In this document: piece by piece, positions 54,011 through 64,000 of the stretch
Position numbering within the stretch: the first letter of the stretch is position 1
Layout of the letters: each line of letters opens with the position of its first letter
Assembly: GCA_964016985.1 (NCBI GenBank)
Contig: OZ024823.1
Span: 37,243,687-37,307,686 of the forward strand
Direction: 5' to 3'
Origin: Anodontia alba
Taxonomy: Eukaryota; Mollusca; Bivalvia; Lucinida; Lucinidae
DNA length: 64,000 nucleotides
Position numbers and translations under genes: made by a program
Notes under the pieces: generated by a model
Database searches by the model: none
Told to the model about the DNA's origin: nothing
What the model saw: only the letters and a program-made list of their open reading frames with translations

Positions 54011-56148
54011 CAGAGGCCCAAGTGGGCCAGAAATCGCTCACCTGGATTAGGCTGATCATGATATGTTACATTGTGCCAAGGTGGCTATCTTGGCTATCAG
54101 ATCAGATTGCCTTTAGCAATTCAGAATCTGATGTCGTTTGAAGAGTTTCAAGATTGCCACCATGGCCGTTATCTTGGATACTGGAACTGAATGATTCAGC
54201 AATTCTGAATCTCCATTTCACCTCGATGCCTTCCATCAAGATTCGACTCAACCTGACTTACTGTTTGGGAGGAGATGTGATTTGAAGAATTTCAAGATGG
54301 TGGCCAGCTTGGACATTGGAACAGAAGGATTTTAGCAATTCTGAATTTCCATAACATTCCAATGCCTCCCATCATGTTTAAGCTCAATCAGACTTACCCT
54401 TCGGTAGCAGATGTGATTTCAAGATTTACAAGATGGCCATCTTGGATATCAGAACGGAATCATTTTAGCAATTCTAAATCTCCATGCTGCCCTGATGCCT
54501 TCCATCAAGTTTCTCCTCCACCCAACTTACTGTTTAGGGCCGGATAACAATTGAAGACTTACAAGATAGCCGAAGGAGATGTTGTTCGAAGATTTTCAAG
54601 AAGGCTGATAATTTTAGCAATTCTGAATCTCTATGTCGCTTCGATGCCTCCAATCAAGTTTTGACTCAATCAGACCTATGGTTTGGGAGGAGATGTCGTT
54701 TGAAGAATTTCAAGATGGCCGAAATGACGGCCACCTTGAATATCTGAACGGTACAACTTTAGCAATTCTGAATCTTTATGTTGCTCCAATGCCTCACATC
54801 GTTTTGGCTCAATCCCACCTACGGTTTGGGAGGAGATGTCGTTGAAGTATTTCAAGGTGGCCGCCATGGCAGCCATCTTGGATATGGGAACAGAACGATT
54901 TTAGCAATTCTGAGTCTCTATAACTCTCCAAAGCATCCCATCAAGTTTCAGGTCAATCTGACTTATTGTTTGGGATTAGATGTCGTTTGAAGGATTTCAA
55001 GATTCTGAATCTCTATGTCACTGTGATGCTTCCCGTCAAGTTTTGGCTCAATCCAACTTTCGGTTTAGGAGGAGATGTTGTTTGAAGAATTTCAAGATGG
55101 CCGCTATGGCGACCATCTTCGTTATCGGAACGGAACTATCTTAGCAATTCTGAATCTCTATGTTACTCCGATGCCTCCCATAAAGTTTCGGCTCAATTTT
55201 GGAGGAGATATCGTTTGAAGAATTTCAAGTTGGCGGCCGTGGCGGCCATGTTGGACCTTGGTTACGGAACAATTTTAGCAATTCTGAATGTGTCACTTTG
55301 ATGCTTCCCATCAAGTTTTGGCTCTATCAAAGTTACGGTTTTGGGGGAGATGTCGTTTGAAGAATTTCAAGATGGCCACCATGGATATCGGAACGGAACA
55401 ATCTTAGCAATTCTGAAACTCTATGTTGCTACGATGCCTCCCATAAACTTTCGGCTCTATCTGACTTATGGTGTTGGAGGTGTTGGAGGAGATATTGTTT
55501 GAAGAATTACAAACCTTGGATATCGGAACGGAACAGTTTTAGTAAGTCTGAATCTCTGTGTCACTGTGATGCTTCAAGTTTTGACTCAATCTTTCTTATG
55601 GTTTGGGAGGAGATGTCTTTTGAAGAATTTCAAGATGGCCGCCATGGCCTCTTGGATACAGGAATGGAACGATTTTAGCAATTCTGAATCTCTGCGTCAC
55701 TGTGATGCCTCCCATCAAGTTTCAGCTCAATCGGACTTAGTGTTTAGGAGGAGCTGTCGTTTGAAGAATTTTAAGATGGCCGCCCCTTGGCGGCCATCTT
55801 GGATATCGGAACGGAACGATTTTAGCGATTTTGAATCTCTGTGTCACTGTGATGTCTTCCATCAAGTTTCAGCTCAATCGGACTTAGGGTTTAGGAGGAG
55901 ATGTCGTTTGAAGAATTTCAAGATGGCCGCGATGGCGGCCACCTTGGATATCGGAACGGAACAATTTTAGCAATTCTGAATCTCCATGTTGCCACAATCC
56001 TTCTTACTAAGTTTCAGCTCAATCCAACTTATGGTTCTGGAGGAGATGTTGAAAATATGAAAAGCTAACGACGGACGGACGGACGGATGGACGTCGGACA
56101 ACAGGCCATTGCATAAGCTGACCTGGAGCAAAGCTCCAGGTAAGCTAA
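54011..56148 (+). mobile_element. Helitron-like element with ~145-bp tandem core, near complete
   Basis: It begins near a hairpin GGCCCA-AG-TGGGCC (54015-54028) followed by GAAATCGCTCACCTG. About 13 monomers of ~145 bp follow (TCAAGATGGCCGCCATGG, GGAACGGAACAATTTTAGCA, CATCAAGTTT..GCTCAATC), then (ACGG)n near 56071-56090, a terminal hairpin and CTAA. No transposase coding is seen. The monomer family is that of 1195-1850. The exact 5' base is uncertain. Confidence 0.75.
56122..56148 (+). other. Helitron-type 3' terminus: hairpin + CTAA
   Basis: CCTGGAGC (56122-56129) pairs with GCTCCAGG (56133-56140) across AAA. Four bases later CTAA (56145-56148) is followed by T. These last bases fall inside the 9-bp duplication of the next element. 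Confidence 0.75.
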
Positions 56149-56152
56149 TAAC
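56144..56152. repeat. Left 9-bp target-site duplication (GCTAATAAC)
   Basis: It matches GCTAAAAAC at 60376-60384 with one mismatch. Confidence 0.75.
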
Positions 56153-59100
56153 ATGTGCGTGAAGTAAGCTGCCAGTTGCCATTTGCCAGTTGCCAATTCA
56201 ATGTTGAACTGGCAACTGGCAGCCAACTTCACACTCTAGATGCCAATTCGGTTTGATTTTGAACTTTTATTGAATTGGCAACTGTCAACTGGCAGCTGGC
56301 TGCCAATTCGATTTTTATCAAGAACTTTGAATTGGCAACTGTCAACTGTCAGCCAGCTGCCAATTCGAAAGAGCTACCATAAGAGTAATATGAAATGAAT
56401 TGGCAACTGGCAACTGGCAGCTGGCTGCCAATTCGATTTCTATCAAGAACGTTGAATTGGCAACTGTCAACTGTCAGCCAGCTGCCAATTCGATAAATCT
56501 ATCATAAGGGCTATAAGAAATGAATTGGCAACTGTCAACTGGCAGCTGGCTGCCAATTCAATTTCTATCAAGAACTTTGAATTGGCAACTGTCAGCCAGA
56601 TGCCATTTCGATGAAGCTATCATAAGGTGTATATGAAATGAATTGGCAACTGTCAACTGGCAGCTGGGTGCCAATTCAATTTCTATCAAGAACTTTGAAT
56701 TGGCAACTGTCAACTGTCAGCCAGCTGCCAATTCGAAAGAGCTACCATAAGAGATATATGAAATGAATTGGCAACTGGCAACTGGCAGCTGGCTGCCAAT
56801 TCGATTTCTATCAAGAACTTTGAATTGGCAACTGTCAACTGTCAGCCAGCTGCCAATTCGAAAGAGCTACCATAAGAGATATATGAAATGAATGGCAACT
56901 GGCAACTGGCAGCTGGCTGCCAATTCGATTTCTATCAAGAACTTTGAATTGGCAACTGTCAACTGTCAGCCAGCTGCCAATTCGATGAATCTATCATAAG
57001 GTCTATATGAAATGAATTGGCAACTGTCAACTGGCAGCTGGCTGCCAATTCAATTTCTATCAAGAACTTTGAATTGGCAACTGTCAACTGTCAGCCAGCT
57101 ACCAATTCGATAGAGCTTTAATAAGAAATATATGAAATGAATTGGCAACTGTCAACTGGCAGCTGGCTGCCAATTCGATTTCTATCAAGAACTTTGAATT
57201 GGCAACTGTCAACTGTCAGCCAGCTGCCAATTCGAAAGAGCTACCATAAGAGGTATATGAAATGAATTGGCAACTGGCAACTGGCAGCTGGCTGCCAATT
57301 CGATTTCTATCAAGAACTTTGAATTGGCAACTGTCAACTGTCAGCCAGCTGCCAATTCGATGAATGTATCATAAGGGCTATATGAAATGAATTTGCAACT
57401 GTCAACTGGCAGCTGGCTGCCAATTCGATTTCTATCAAGAACTTTGAATTGGCAACTGTCAGCCAGATGCCATTTCGATGAAGCTATCATAAGGTATATA
57501 TGAAATGAATTGGCAACTGTCAACTTGCAGCTGGCTGCCAATTCGATTTCTATCAAGAACTTTGAATTGGCAACTTTCAACTGTCAGCCAGCTGCCAATT
57601 CGATAGAGCTTTAATAAGAAATATATGAAATGAATTGGCAACTGTCAACTGGCAGCTGGCTGCCAATTCGATTTCTATCAAGAACTTTGAATTGGCAACT
57701 GTCAACTGTCAGCCAGCTGCCAATTCGAAAGAGCTACCATAAGAGGTATATGAAATGAATTGGCAACTGGCAACTGGCAGCTGGCTGCCAATTCGATTTC
57801 TATCAAGAACTTTGAATTGTCAACTGTCAACTGTCAGCCAGCTGCCAATTCGATGAATCTATCATAAGGGCTATATGAAATGAATTTGCAACTGTCAACT
57901 GGCAGCTGGCTGCCAATTCGATTTCTATCAAGAACTTTGAATTGGCAACTGTCAACCAGCTACCAATTCGATAGAGCTTTAATAAGAAATATATGAAACG
58001 AATTGGCAACTGTCAACTGGCAGCTGGCTGCCAATTCGATTTCTATCAAGAACGTCGAATTGGCAACTGTCAACTGTCAGCCTGCTGCCAATTCGATGAA
58101 TCTACCATAAGGGCTATAAGAAATGAATTGGCAACTGTCAACTGGCAGCTGGCTGGCAATTCAATTTCTATCAAGAACTTTGAATTGGCAACTGTCAGCC
58201 AGATGCCATTTCGATGAAGCTATCATAAGGTGTATATGAAATGAATTGGCAACTGTCAACTGGCAGCTGGCTGCCAATTCGATTTCTATCAAGAACTTTG
58301 AATTGGCAACTGTCAACTGTAAGCCAGCTGCCAATTCGAAAGAGCTACCATAAGAGATATATGAAATGAATTGGCAACTGGCAACTGGCAGCTGGCTGCC
58401 AATTCGATTTCTATCAAGAACTTTGAATTGGCAACTGTCAACTGTCAGCCAGCTGCCAATTCGAAAGAGCTACCATAAGAGTATATGAAATGAATTGGCA
58501 ACTGGCAACAGTTGACAGTTGCCAATTCATTTCATATATTTCTTATTAAAGCTCTATCGAATTGGTAGCTGGTTGACAGTTGCCAATTCAAAGTTCTTGA
58601 TAGAAATCGAATTGGCAGCCAGCTGCCAGTTGACAGTTGCAAATTCATTTCATATAGCCCTTATGATAGATTCATCGAATTGGCAGCTGGCTGACAGATG
58701 ACAGTTGACAATTCAAAGTTCTTGATAGAAATCGAATTGGCAGCCAGCTGCCAGTTGCCAGTTGCCAATTCATTTCATATACCTCTTATGGTAGCTCTTT
58801 CGAATTGGCAGCTGGCTGACAGTTGACAGTTGCCAATTCAAAGTTCTTGATAGAAATCGAATTGGCAGCCAGCTGCCAGTTGACAGTTGCCAATTCATTT
58901 CATATATTTCTTATTAAAGCTCTATCGAATTGGCAGCTGGCTGACAGTTGAAAGTTGCCAATTCAAAGTTCTTGATAGAAATCGAATTGGCAGCCAGCTG
59001 CAAGTTGACAGTTGCCAATTCATTTCATATATACCTTATGATAGCTTCATCGAAATGGCATCTGGCTGACAGTTGCCAATTCAAAGTTCTTGATAGAAAT

Positions 59101-60375
59101 CGAATTGGCAGCCAGCTGCCAGTTGACAGTTGCAAATTCATTTCATATAGCCCTTATGATAGATTCATCGAATTGGCAGCTGGCTGACAGTTGACAGTTG
59201 CCAATTCAAAGTTCTTGATAGAAATCGAATTGGCAGCCAGCTGCCAGTTGCCAGTTGCCAATTCATTTCATATACCTCTTATGGTAGCTCTTTCGAATTG
59301 GCAGCTGGCTGACAGCTGACAGTTGCCAATTCAAAGTTCTTGATAGAAATCGAATTGGCAGCCAGCTGCCAGTTGACAGTTGCCAATTCATTTCATATAT
59401 TTCTTATTAAAGCTCTATCGAATTGGTAGCTGGCTGACAGTTGACAGTTGCCAATTCAAAGTTCTTGATAGAAATTGAATTGGCAGCCAGCTGCCAGTTG
59501 ACAGTTGCCAATTCATTTCATATAGACCTTATGATAGATTCATCGAATTGGCAGCTGGCTGACAGTTGACAGTTGCCAATTCAAAGTTCTTGATAGAAAT
59601 CGAATTGGCAGCCAGCTGCCAGTTGCCAGTTGCCATTCATTTCATATATCTCTTATGGTAGCTCTTTCGAATTGGCAGCTGGCTGACAGTTGACAGTTTC
59701 CAATTCAAAGTTCTTGATAGAAATCGAATTGGCAGCCAGCTGCCAGTTGCCAGTTGCCAATTCATTTCATATATCTCTTATGGTAGCTCTTTCGAATTGG
59801 CAGCTGGCTGACAGTTGACAGTTGCCAATTCAAAGTTCTTGATAGAAATTGAATTGGCACCCAGCTGCCAGTTGACAGTTGCCAATTCATTTCATATACA
59901 CCTTATGATAGCTTCATCGAAATGGCATCTGGCTGACAGTTGCCAATTCAAAGTTCTTGATGGAAATTGAATTGGCAGCCAGCTGCCAGTTGACAGTTGC
60001 CAATTCATTTCTTATAGCCCTTATGATAGATTCATCGAATTGGCAGCTGGCTGACAGTTGACAGTTGCCAATTCAACGTTCTTGATAGAAATCGAATTGG
60101 CAGCCAGCTGCCAGTTGCCAGTTGCCAATTCATTTCATATTACTCTTATGGTAGCTCTTTCGAATTGGCAGCTGGCTGACAGTTGACAGTTGCCAATTCA
60201 AAGTTCTTGATAAAAATCGAATTAGCAGCCAGCTGCCAGTTGACAGTTGCCAATTCAATAAAAGTTCAAAATCAAACCGAATTGGCATCTAGAGTGTGAA
60301 GTTGGCTGCCAGTTGCCAGTTCAACATTGAATTGGCAACTGGCAAATGGCAACTGGCAGCTAACTTCACGCACAT
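56153..60375. mobile_element. Giant fold-back element made of 125-bp monomers
   Basis: The outermost ends are ATGTGCGTGAAGTAAGCTGC and its inverse GCAGCTAACTTCACGCACAT. Left arm 56153-58019 and right arm 58509-60375 (1,867 bp each) are inverted copies. Every matched pair of positions checked sums to 116528, so the arms have no net length difference. The unpaired 58020-58508 loop is made of the same monomers in left-arm orientation. Each monomer holds two inner inverted repeats (GAATTGGCA..TGCCAATTC). Open frames on it (repeated L-T-V-A-N-S-K-F-L-I-E-I-E-L) are translated repeat. A 9-bp duplication and tandem-repeat TIRs recall Drosophila FB (MULE-related) elements. Confidence 0.88.
58020..58508 (+). 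repeat. Loop between the fold-back arms
   Basis: About four 125-bp monomers in the same orientation as the left arm. They closely match 56445-56960, including the variant AACGT(C/T)GAATTGG and the short monomer with CAGCCAGATGCCATTTCGAT. Confidence 0.8.
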
Positions 60376-60384
60376 GCTAAAAAC
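60376..60384. repeat. Right 9-bp target-site duplication (GCTAAAAAC)
   Basis: Directly follows the right end CTTCACGCACAT; see the left copy at 56144. Confidence 0.75.
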
Positions 60385-60600
60385 TGACATGTAACGTTTC
60401 GATTCAAAGATTTGGGAAATATCTAAAATGACATGCCGCCCTTTTCGTCTTCTAATTATTTAAACACCCTTAACCCTAAGTTTCTGGAGTGGATGTTTCC
60501 ACCTTCGAATGGCAACTAGAATTACAAACAGAATTGCAAACAGTATAGGTCTTGATGAGACGAGCTCTCATCCTGAGCGACACTGCTTGAAAAGGTTGGT
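60385..60600. other. Unassigned; half of a family C hairpin
   Basis: TTGCAAACAGTATAGGTCTT at ~60535 and GAGACGAGCTCTCATCC are the left arm and apex of a C element. The right arm is missing. Confidence 0.5.
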
Positions 60601-60878
60601 CATCACGAAAACATGCCTATATAATTTTGACACCCTTAAACCCCACTTTTATATAGTAAACACTGGGGTTTACAGGGGTATACATTATTTTTCTTATTTC
60701 TGCTCAAAACATAGATTGTGTGTACTCATTAGAACCGCCTCGTTGAGGCGGTTCTAACGAGTACCACAATGTATGTTTTGAGCAGAAATAGGAAAAATAT
60801 CAGAATTTTTTGTCTGAAAATTTTCATTTTTTGGTGGTAAAATTTTCAGTATATTTGAATAGGCTTGTTTTCGTAATG
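60601..60878 (-). mobile_element. Family A MITE copy 12 (reverse orientation)
   Basis: CATCACGAAAACATGCC to GGCTTGTTTTCGTAATG. Apex CCTC-GTT-GAGG. Confidence 0.91.
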
Positions 60879-61387
60879 AGATAAAAGAAAAAGGTAGAAA
60901 AGTTGAATGCTGTTACCGTTTAAAACTTTAGTATTCGGATAGATAGGGCTGAATAAACAGCGTAGATTCAGATTTGGCGCCATAGAATGCATAGTATCTG
61001 ATCAGGTTCTACACTGTTTTAGTTACCCATTCAGCAATTTGGCCACACGCCAATAGGACTTGTTCATTTATTTAGACAAATATACTTCGAGTAAATACGC
61101 TTTTATCGCCATATCTGAAAACATAACTTATCACACATATTTGTTACAGCTGGGAATTTTGTATCTCCTTCCTCTTTTCTTTTGTTACTCCTAACCTGCT
61201 GTGTTTAAATATTAGCAAACCATATTTTAAAATAGTTTTCTTATTTTTCCTGAATTGGTGCTTGACGTTTATGCAAATCGTCTCACTGGATTTCGGGGTA
61301 TTGCGTATGAAATATCAAGCCCTATTTCTGTAGATATTTAAAAAAAAAAGAGGAACCTTCATTTGGGCCGGCGGCTGAGAAAAGGGG
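60879..61387. other. Relics of C and D elements
   Basis: 60957-61020 is a C hairpin relic (ACAGCGTAGATTCAG..CTGATCAGGTTCTACACTGT). 61195-61345 carries D core words (TTTTCTTATTTTTCCTG, GCTTGACGTTTATGC, GTATGAAATATCAAGCC) with poor pairing. Confidence 0.55.
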
Positions 61388-61478
61388 CTTTAGAACATAT
61401 GCGAACAACGAAGATCCAGACCAGCCTGCGCATCCGCGCAGTCTGGTCAGGATCTTCGCTGTTCGCCTACACAATATA
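61388..61478. mobile_element. Family B element, one-hairpin form
   Basis: CATATGCGAACAACGAAGAT, CCAGACCAGCCTGCGCATCC, GCGCAGTCTGGTCAGGATCT, TCGCTGTTCGCC. The stem pairs almost fully. Confidence 0.78.
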
Positions 61479-61640
61479 GGGATCTTGTAGAAGATATAGG
61501 ACTAATAGCTAAGCTCTTGATCCGACATGTGGCTGCACAAAATGGTCTAGGGCTTCGCCATTCGTATAAGCCCTTTGCGCCTTTTTGCCAGCCGGCGGCC
61601 CATTTGTCGTCTCCTAATTTCGTCGTAGGCGCACTAAGGT

Positions 61641-61912
<272 letters not shown>

Positions 61913-62447
61913 TGCGATGTATCAAATAAATACCGTGAAAAACGGTAAAGCAAACTATTTCAGACATTTCGTCAGTTTTACAAATTATATTTACAACTTA
62001 TTTCGCCGAGAAGAAACAAGTCTCACTAGAAGATTCAACAACCGAGTAATGAAGAAAAATTGCCGACGTCTTTACCCGAATAGTAAATAATGCCGATTTC
62101 ACCGACTTTTAATGGAAAGTTCCGAATATCTATACGATCGCTTTCCGATTAGAAATTTCACTGACCAATCAAAGTTGGAATAAAAACAAAATGGCTGCGT
62201 CCAGTGTTTGAATAAACTCTCGCGGAAGTGATGTAAATTTCAGTGATAATGCCTACCTACTATTGTTTAAAGAATGCAAACGCCTTCAAATTGATAAAGG
62301 AAATAGTTTTTTTGTTGTTATTTTTTTCTGTTCCTTGGAAAGATGATACACTCTGTCGGCAGTGGCTCAGTCTGATTGAAGTTGAAGTGCCACCGAGATC
62401 GATTGGCTGATATAGTCATATGACATCGTACCAAGTGACTTTGATTA
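61913..62447. other. No recognised feature
   Basis: Mixed composition, no recognised repeat. GGAAATTTCACTGACCAATC and AACAAAATGGCTGCGTCC are not matched elsewhere in the window. Confidence 0.4.
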
Positions 62448-62730
62448 CATTACGAAAACACGCCTATTCAAATATATAGACACTTTCACCTCCAAAAAAA
62501 AACTGAAAATTTTCAGATACAAAAATTCTGATATTTTTCATATGTCTGCTCAAAACATAGATTGTGGGTACTCGTTAGAACCGCCTCGGCGAGGCGGTTA
62601 TAACGATTACCCAAAATCTATGTTTTTGAGCAGAAATAAGAAAATAATATATACCCCTGTAAACCCCAGTTTTACTATATTGAAGTGGGGTTTAAGGGAG
62701 TCAACATTATATAGGCATGTTTTCGTGATT
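62448..62730 (+). mobile_element. Family A MITE copy 13
   Basis: CATTACGAAAACACGCC to GGCATGTTTTCGTGATT. Stem arms GAACCGCCTCG and CGAGGCGGTTA. Confidence 0.9.
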
Positions 62731-62889
62731 ACGAGTGCATAACGGAAAAGTACGGAAGCTATATGAAATCGGCTCCAACTGATGTAGACAGGTACGGGTA
62801 GAAACTATATCATGGGCGCCATTGGTAGACGTTTTCATGGGAAGGCGTGTCGGAACTGCCGGCACCTGTGATATAAAAATGGCAAAGCC

Positions 62890-63168
62890 CATTACGAGAA
62901 CAAGCCTATTCAAATATACTGAAAATTTTACCACCAAAAAAATGAAAGTTTTCAGATGAAAAATTCTAACATTTTTCATATTTCTGCTCAAAACATAGAT
63001 TGTGGGTATTCGTTAGAACCGCCTCGACGAGGCGGTTCTAACGAGTACCCACAATCTATGTTTTGAGCAGAAATAAGAAAAGTAATGTATACCCCTGTAA
63101 ACCCCAGTTGTACTAAATAAAAGTGGGGTTTAAGGGGGTCAAAATTATATAGGCATGTCTTCGTGATG
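62890..63168 (+). mobile_element. Family A MITE copy 14
   Basis: CATTACGAGAACAAGCC to GGCATGTCTTCGTGATG. Apex CCTCG-A-CGAGG, stem perfect to GTACCCACAATCTATG except one base. Confidence 0.91.
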
Positions 63169-63233
63169 GTTAGACTGTGAAAAATAGGTCATGGTCATAA
63201 AATGCTGTTTTAGCCCCAGTTAGGGAGAAACTA

Positions 63234-63512
63234 CATTACGAAAACACACCTATTCAAATATATAGAAAATTTCACCTCAAAAAACTGAAAATTTTCAGAT
63301 GAAAAACTCTGATATTTTTCATATTTCTGCTCAAAACATAGATTGTGGGTACTCGTTAGAACCGCCTCAACGAGGCGGTTCTAACGAGTACCTACAATCT
63401 ATGTTTTTGAGCAGAAACAAGAAAAATAATGTATACCCCTCTAAACCCAAATTTTACTATATAAAAGTGGGGTTTAAGGGGGTCAAAATTATATAGGCAT
63501 GTTTTCGTGATG
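63234..63512 (+). mobile_element. Family A MITE copy 15
   Basis: CATTACGAAAACACACC to GGCATGTTTTCGTGATG. Apex CCTC-AAC-GAGG. It is only 65 bp from copy 14. Confidence 0.92.
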
Positions 63513-63783
63513 ATATGCCATGTTAGACGATTATGTGTAAAATAGTTGTGAAATAGTTTAGTGAGACTCAAATGATACCGTTTTCCCACGGTTGCTGATA
63601 AGCATATAAGCAAGGAACTTTTTTCACACATGTGACAGCAATCAAAATATGTGTATTACCTTTGTTTACAAATTTGCGGTGAGGGTTCTGAAGATGTGAT
63701 TTGACGTTAATAATTACATGTCAATAACAAAAACCACGTTGAAGTCGTGTACTAGCTTTCAGTTTGAACGTTGTGGAAGAGTG

Positions 63784-64000
63784 TTAACCTTTACCACTCT
63801 CTGGGAGATTCAACAGATGACAAGATGTTGTTTGTTTTTTTATGTGTTTGTTTGTTTGTTTTTTTTTTCCAAGAAAATAGATTTTGAAATTTCATGCAAA
63901 TTGTTTCCTGAGGAGACAAACTGCATGAAATGCCAAAACTTATTTTCTGGGAAAAACAAAAGAAGAAAATTATTGCAAAATGCAGTCTGCTGAAAGTTTT
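63784..64000. mobile_element. Family D element, cut by the window end
   Basis: TTAACCTTTACCACTCTCTGGG at left. Core GAAATTTCATGCAAATTG, TTTCC-TGA-GGAGA, CTGCATGAAATGCC, then ATGCAGTCTGCTGAAAGTTTT. The right terminus lies just outside the window. Confidence 0.82.

Noticed and set aside
55566..55970. 134-codon open frame with repeated K-N-F-K-M-A-A segments
   Set aside because: It lies wholly within the ~145-bp tandem core of the Helitron-like element; neighbouring monomers carry frameshifts and stops.
57341..59187. Identical short proteins on both strands (I-E-I-E-L-A-A-S motifs)
   Set aside because: They are the two arms of the giant inverted repeat read outwards; not genes.

Overview
This 64 kb window looks like repeat-dense, intergenic or intronic DNA from an invertebrate animal, most likely a bivalve mollusc. 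The reasons are AT-rich sequence, long di- and tetranucleotide microsatellites, tRNA-derived SINEs, a 5'-truncated LINE, Helitron-like elements built from ~145-bp tandem monomers with ACGG-type tracts (recalled as typical of bivalve 'Pearl'-type elements), and a very high density of short palindromic MITEs. The species cannot be named from sequence alone. I found no convincing host protein-coding gene, rRNA, functional tRNA or CRISPR array. The only recognisable coding sequence is the C-terminal end of a LINE ORF2 at 17850-18188. Other open frames are short, come from repeats, or lack recognisable motifs.

Local names for repeat families (defined here only): A = ~280-bp element with ends CATTACGAAAACA / CATCACGAAAACA and core GTACTCGTTAGAACCGCCTC. 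B = TGCGCA-core element, in places with TA duplications. C = GTGTAGACCCTGATCAG-core element, often between TTAA-type sites. D = TTAA-bounded element with core TTTGCATGAAATGTC. F = AATTTGCTCCC-core element. G, H, I, J, K = TA-flanked CAGT-ended elements (pogo/Tigger-like). L = CGGGCCG-core perfect fold-back. M and N = two further inverted-repeat families.

Layout. 1-1950: 3' part of a Helitron-like element whose CTAA|T end cuts an A copy. 2-16 kb: scattered A, B, C, D, M, N and other palindromic elements. 16.1-18.6 kb: two SINE copies with target-site duplications and the LINE fragment. 18.8-36.6 kb: dense MITE mosaic with nested insertions. 36.6-38.2 kb: minisatellite with an 86-bp higher-order repeat. 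40.66-45.87 kb: 49-bp satellite with a short inverted arm and a duplicated 13-mer higher-order unit. 46-54 kb: more MITEs, SINEs and a (TG)n tract. 54.01-56.15 kb: a nearly complete Helitron-like element. 56.15-60.38 kb: a 4.2-kb giant fold-back element, two 1,867-bp arms of 125-bp monomers around a 489-bp loop, flanked by an almost perfect 9-bp duplication and inserted exactly at the Helitron 3' end. 60.6-64 kb: a cluster of four A copies and two D copies.

The most interesting signals are structural. They are the giant fold-back element, a common architecture in unrelated MITE families (near-perfect hairpin with a CTCC/GGAG or CCTC/GAGG apex and a ~3-nt loop, often inside a TTTTTCTTATTT / AATAAGAAAAA frame), paired changes in the two stem arms, and several exactly readable nested insertions giving a relative chronology.
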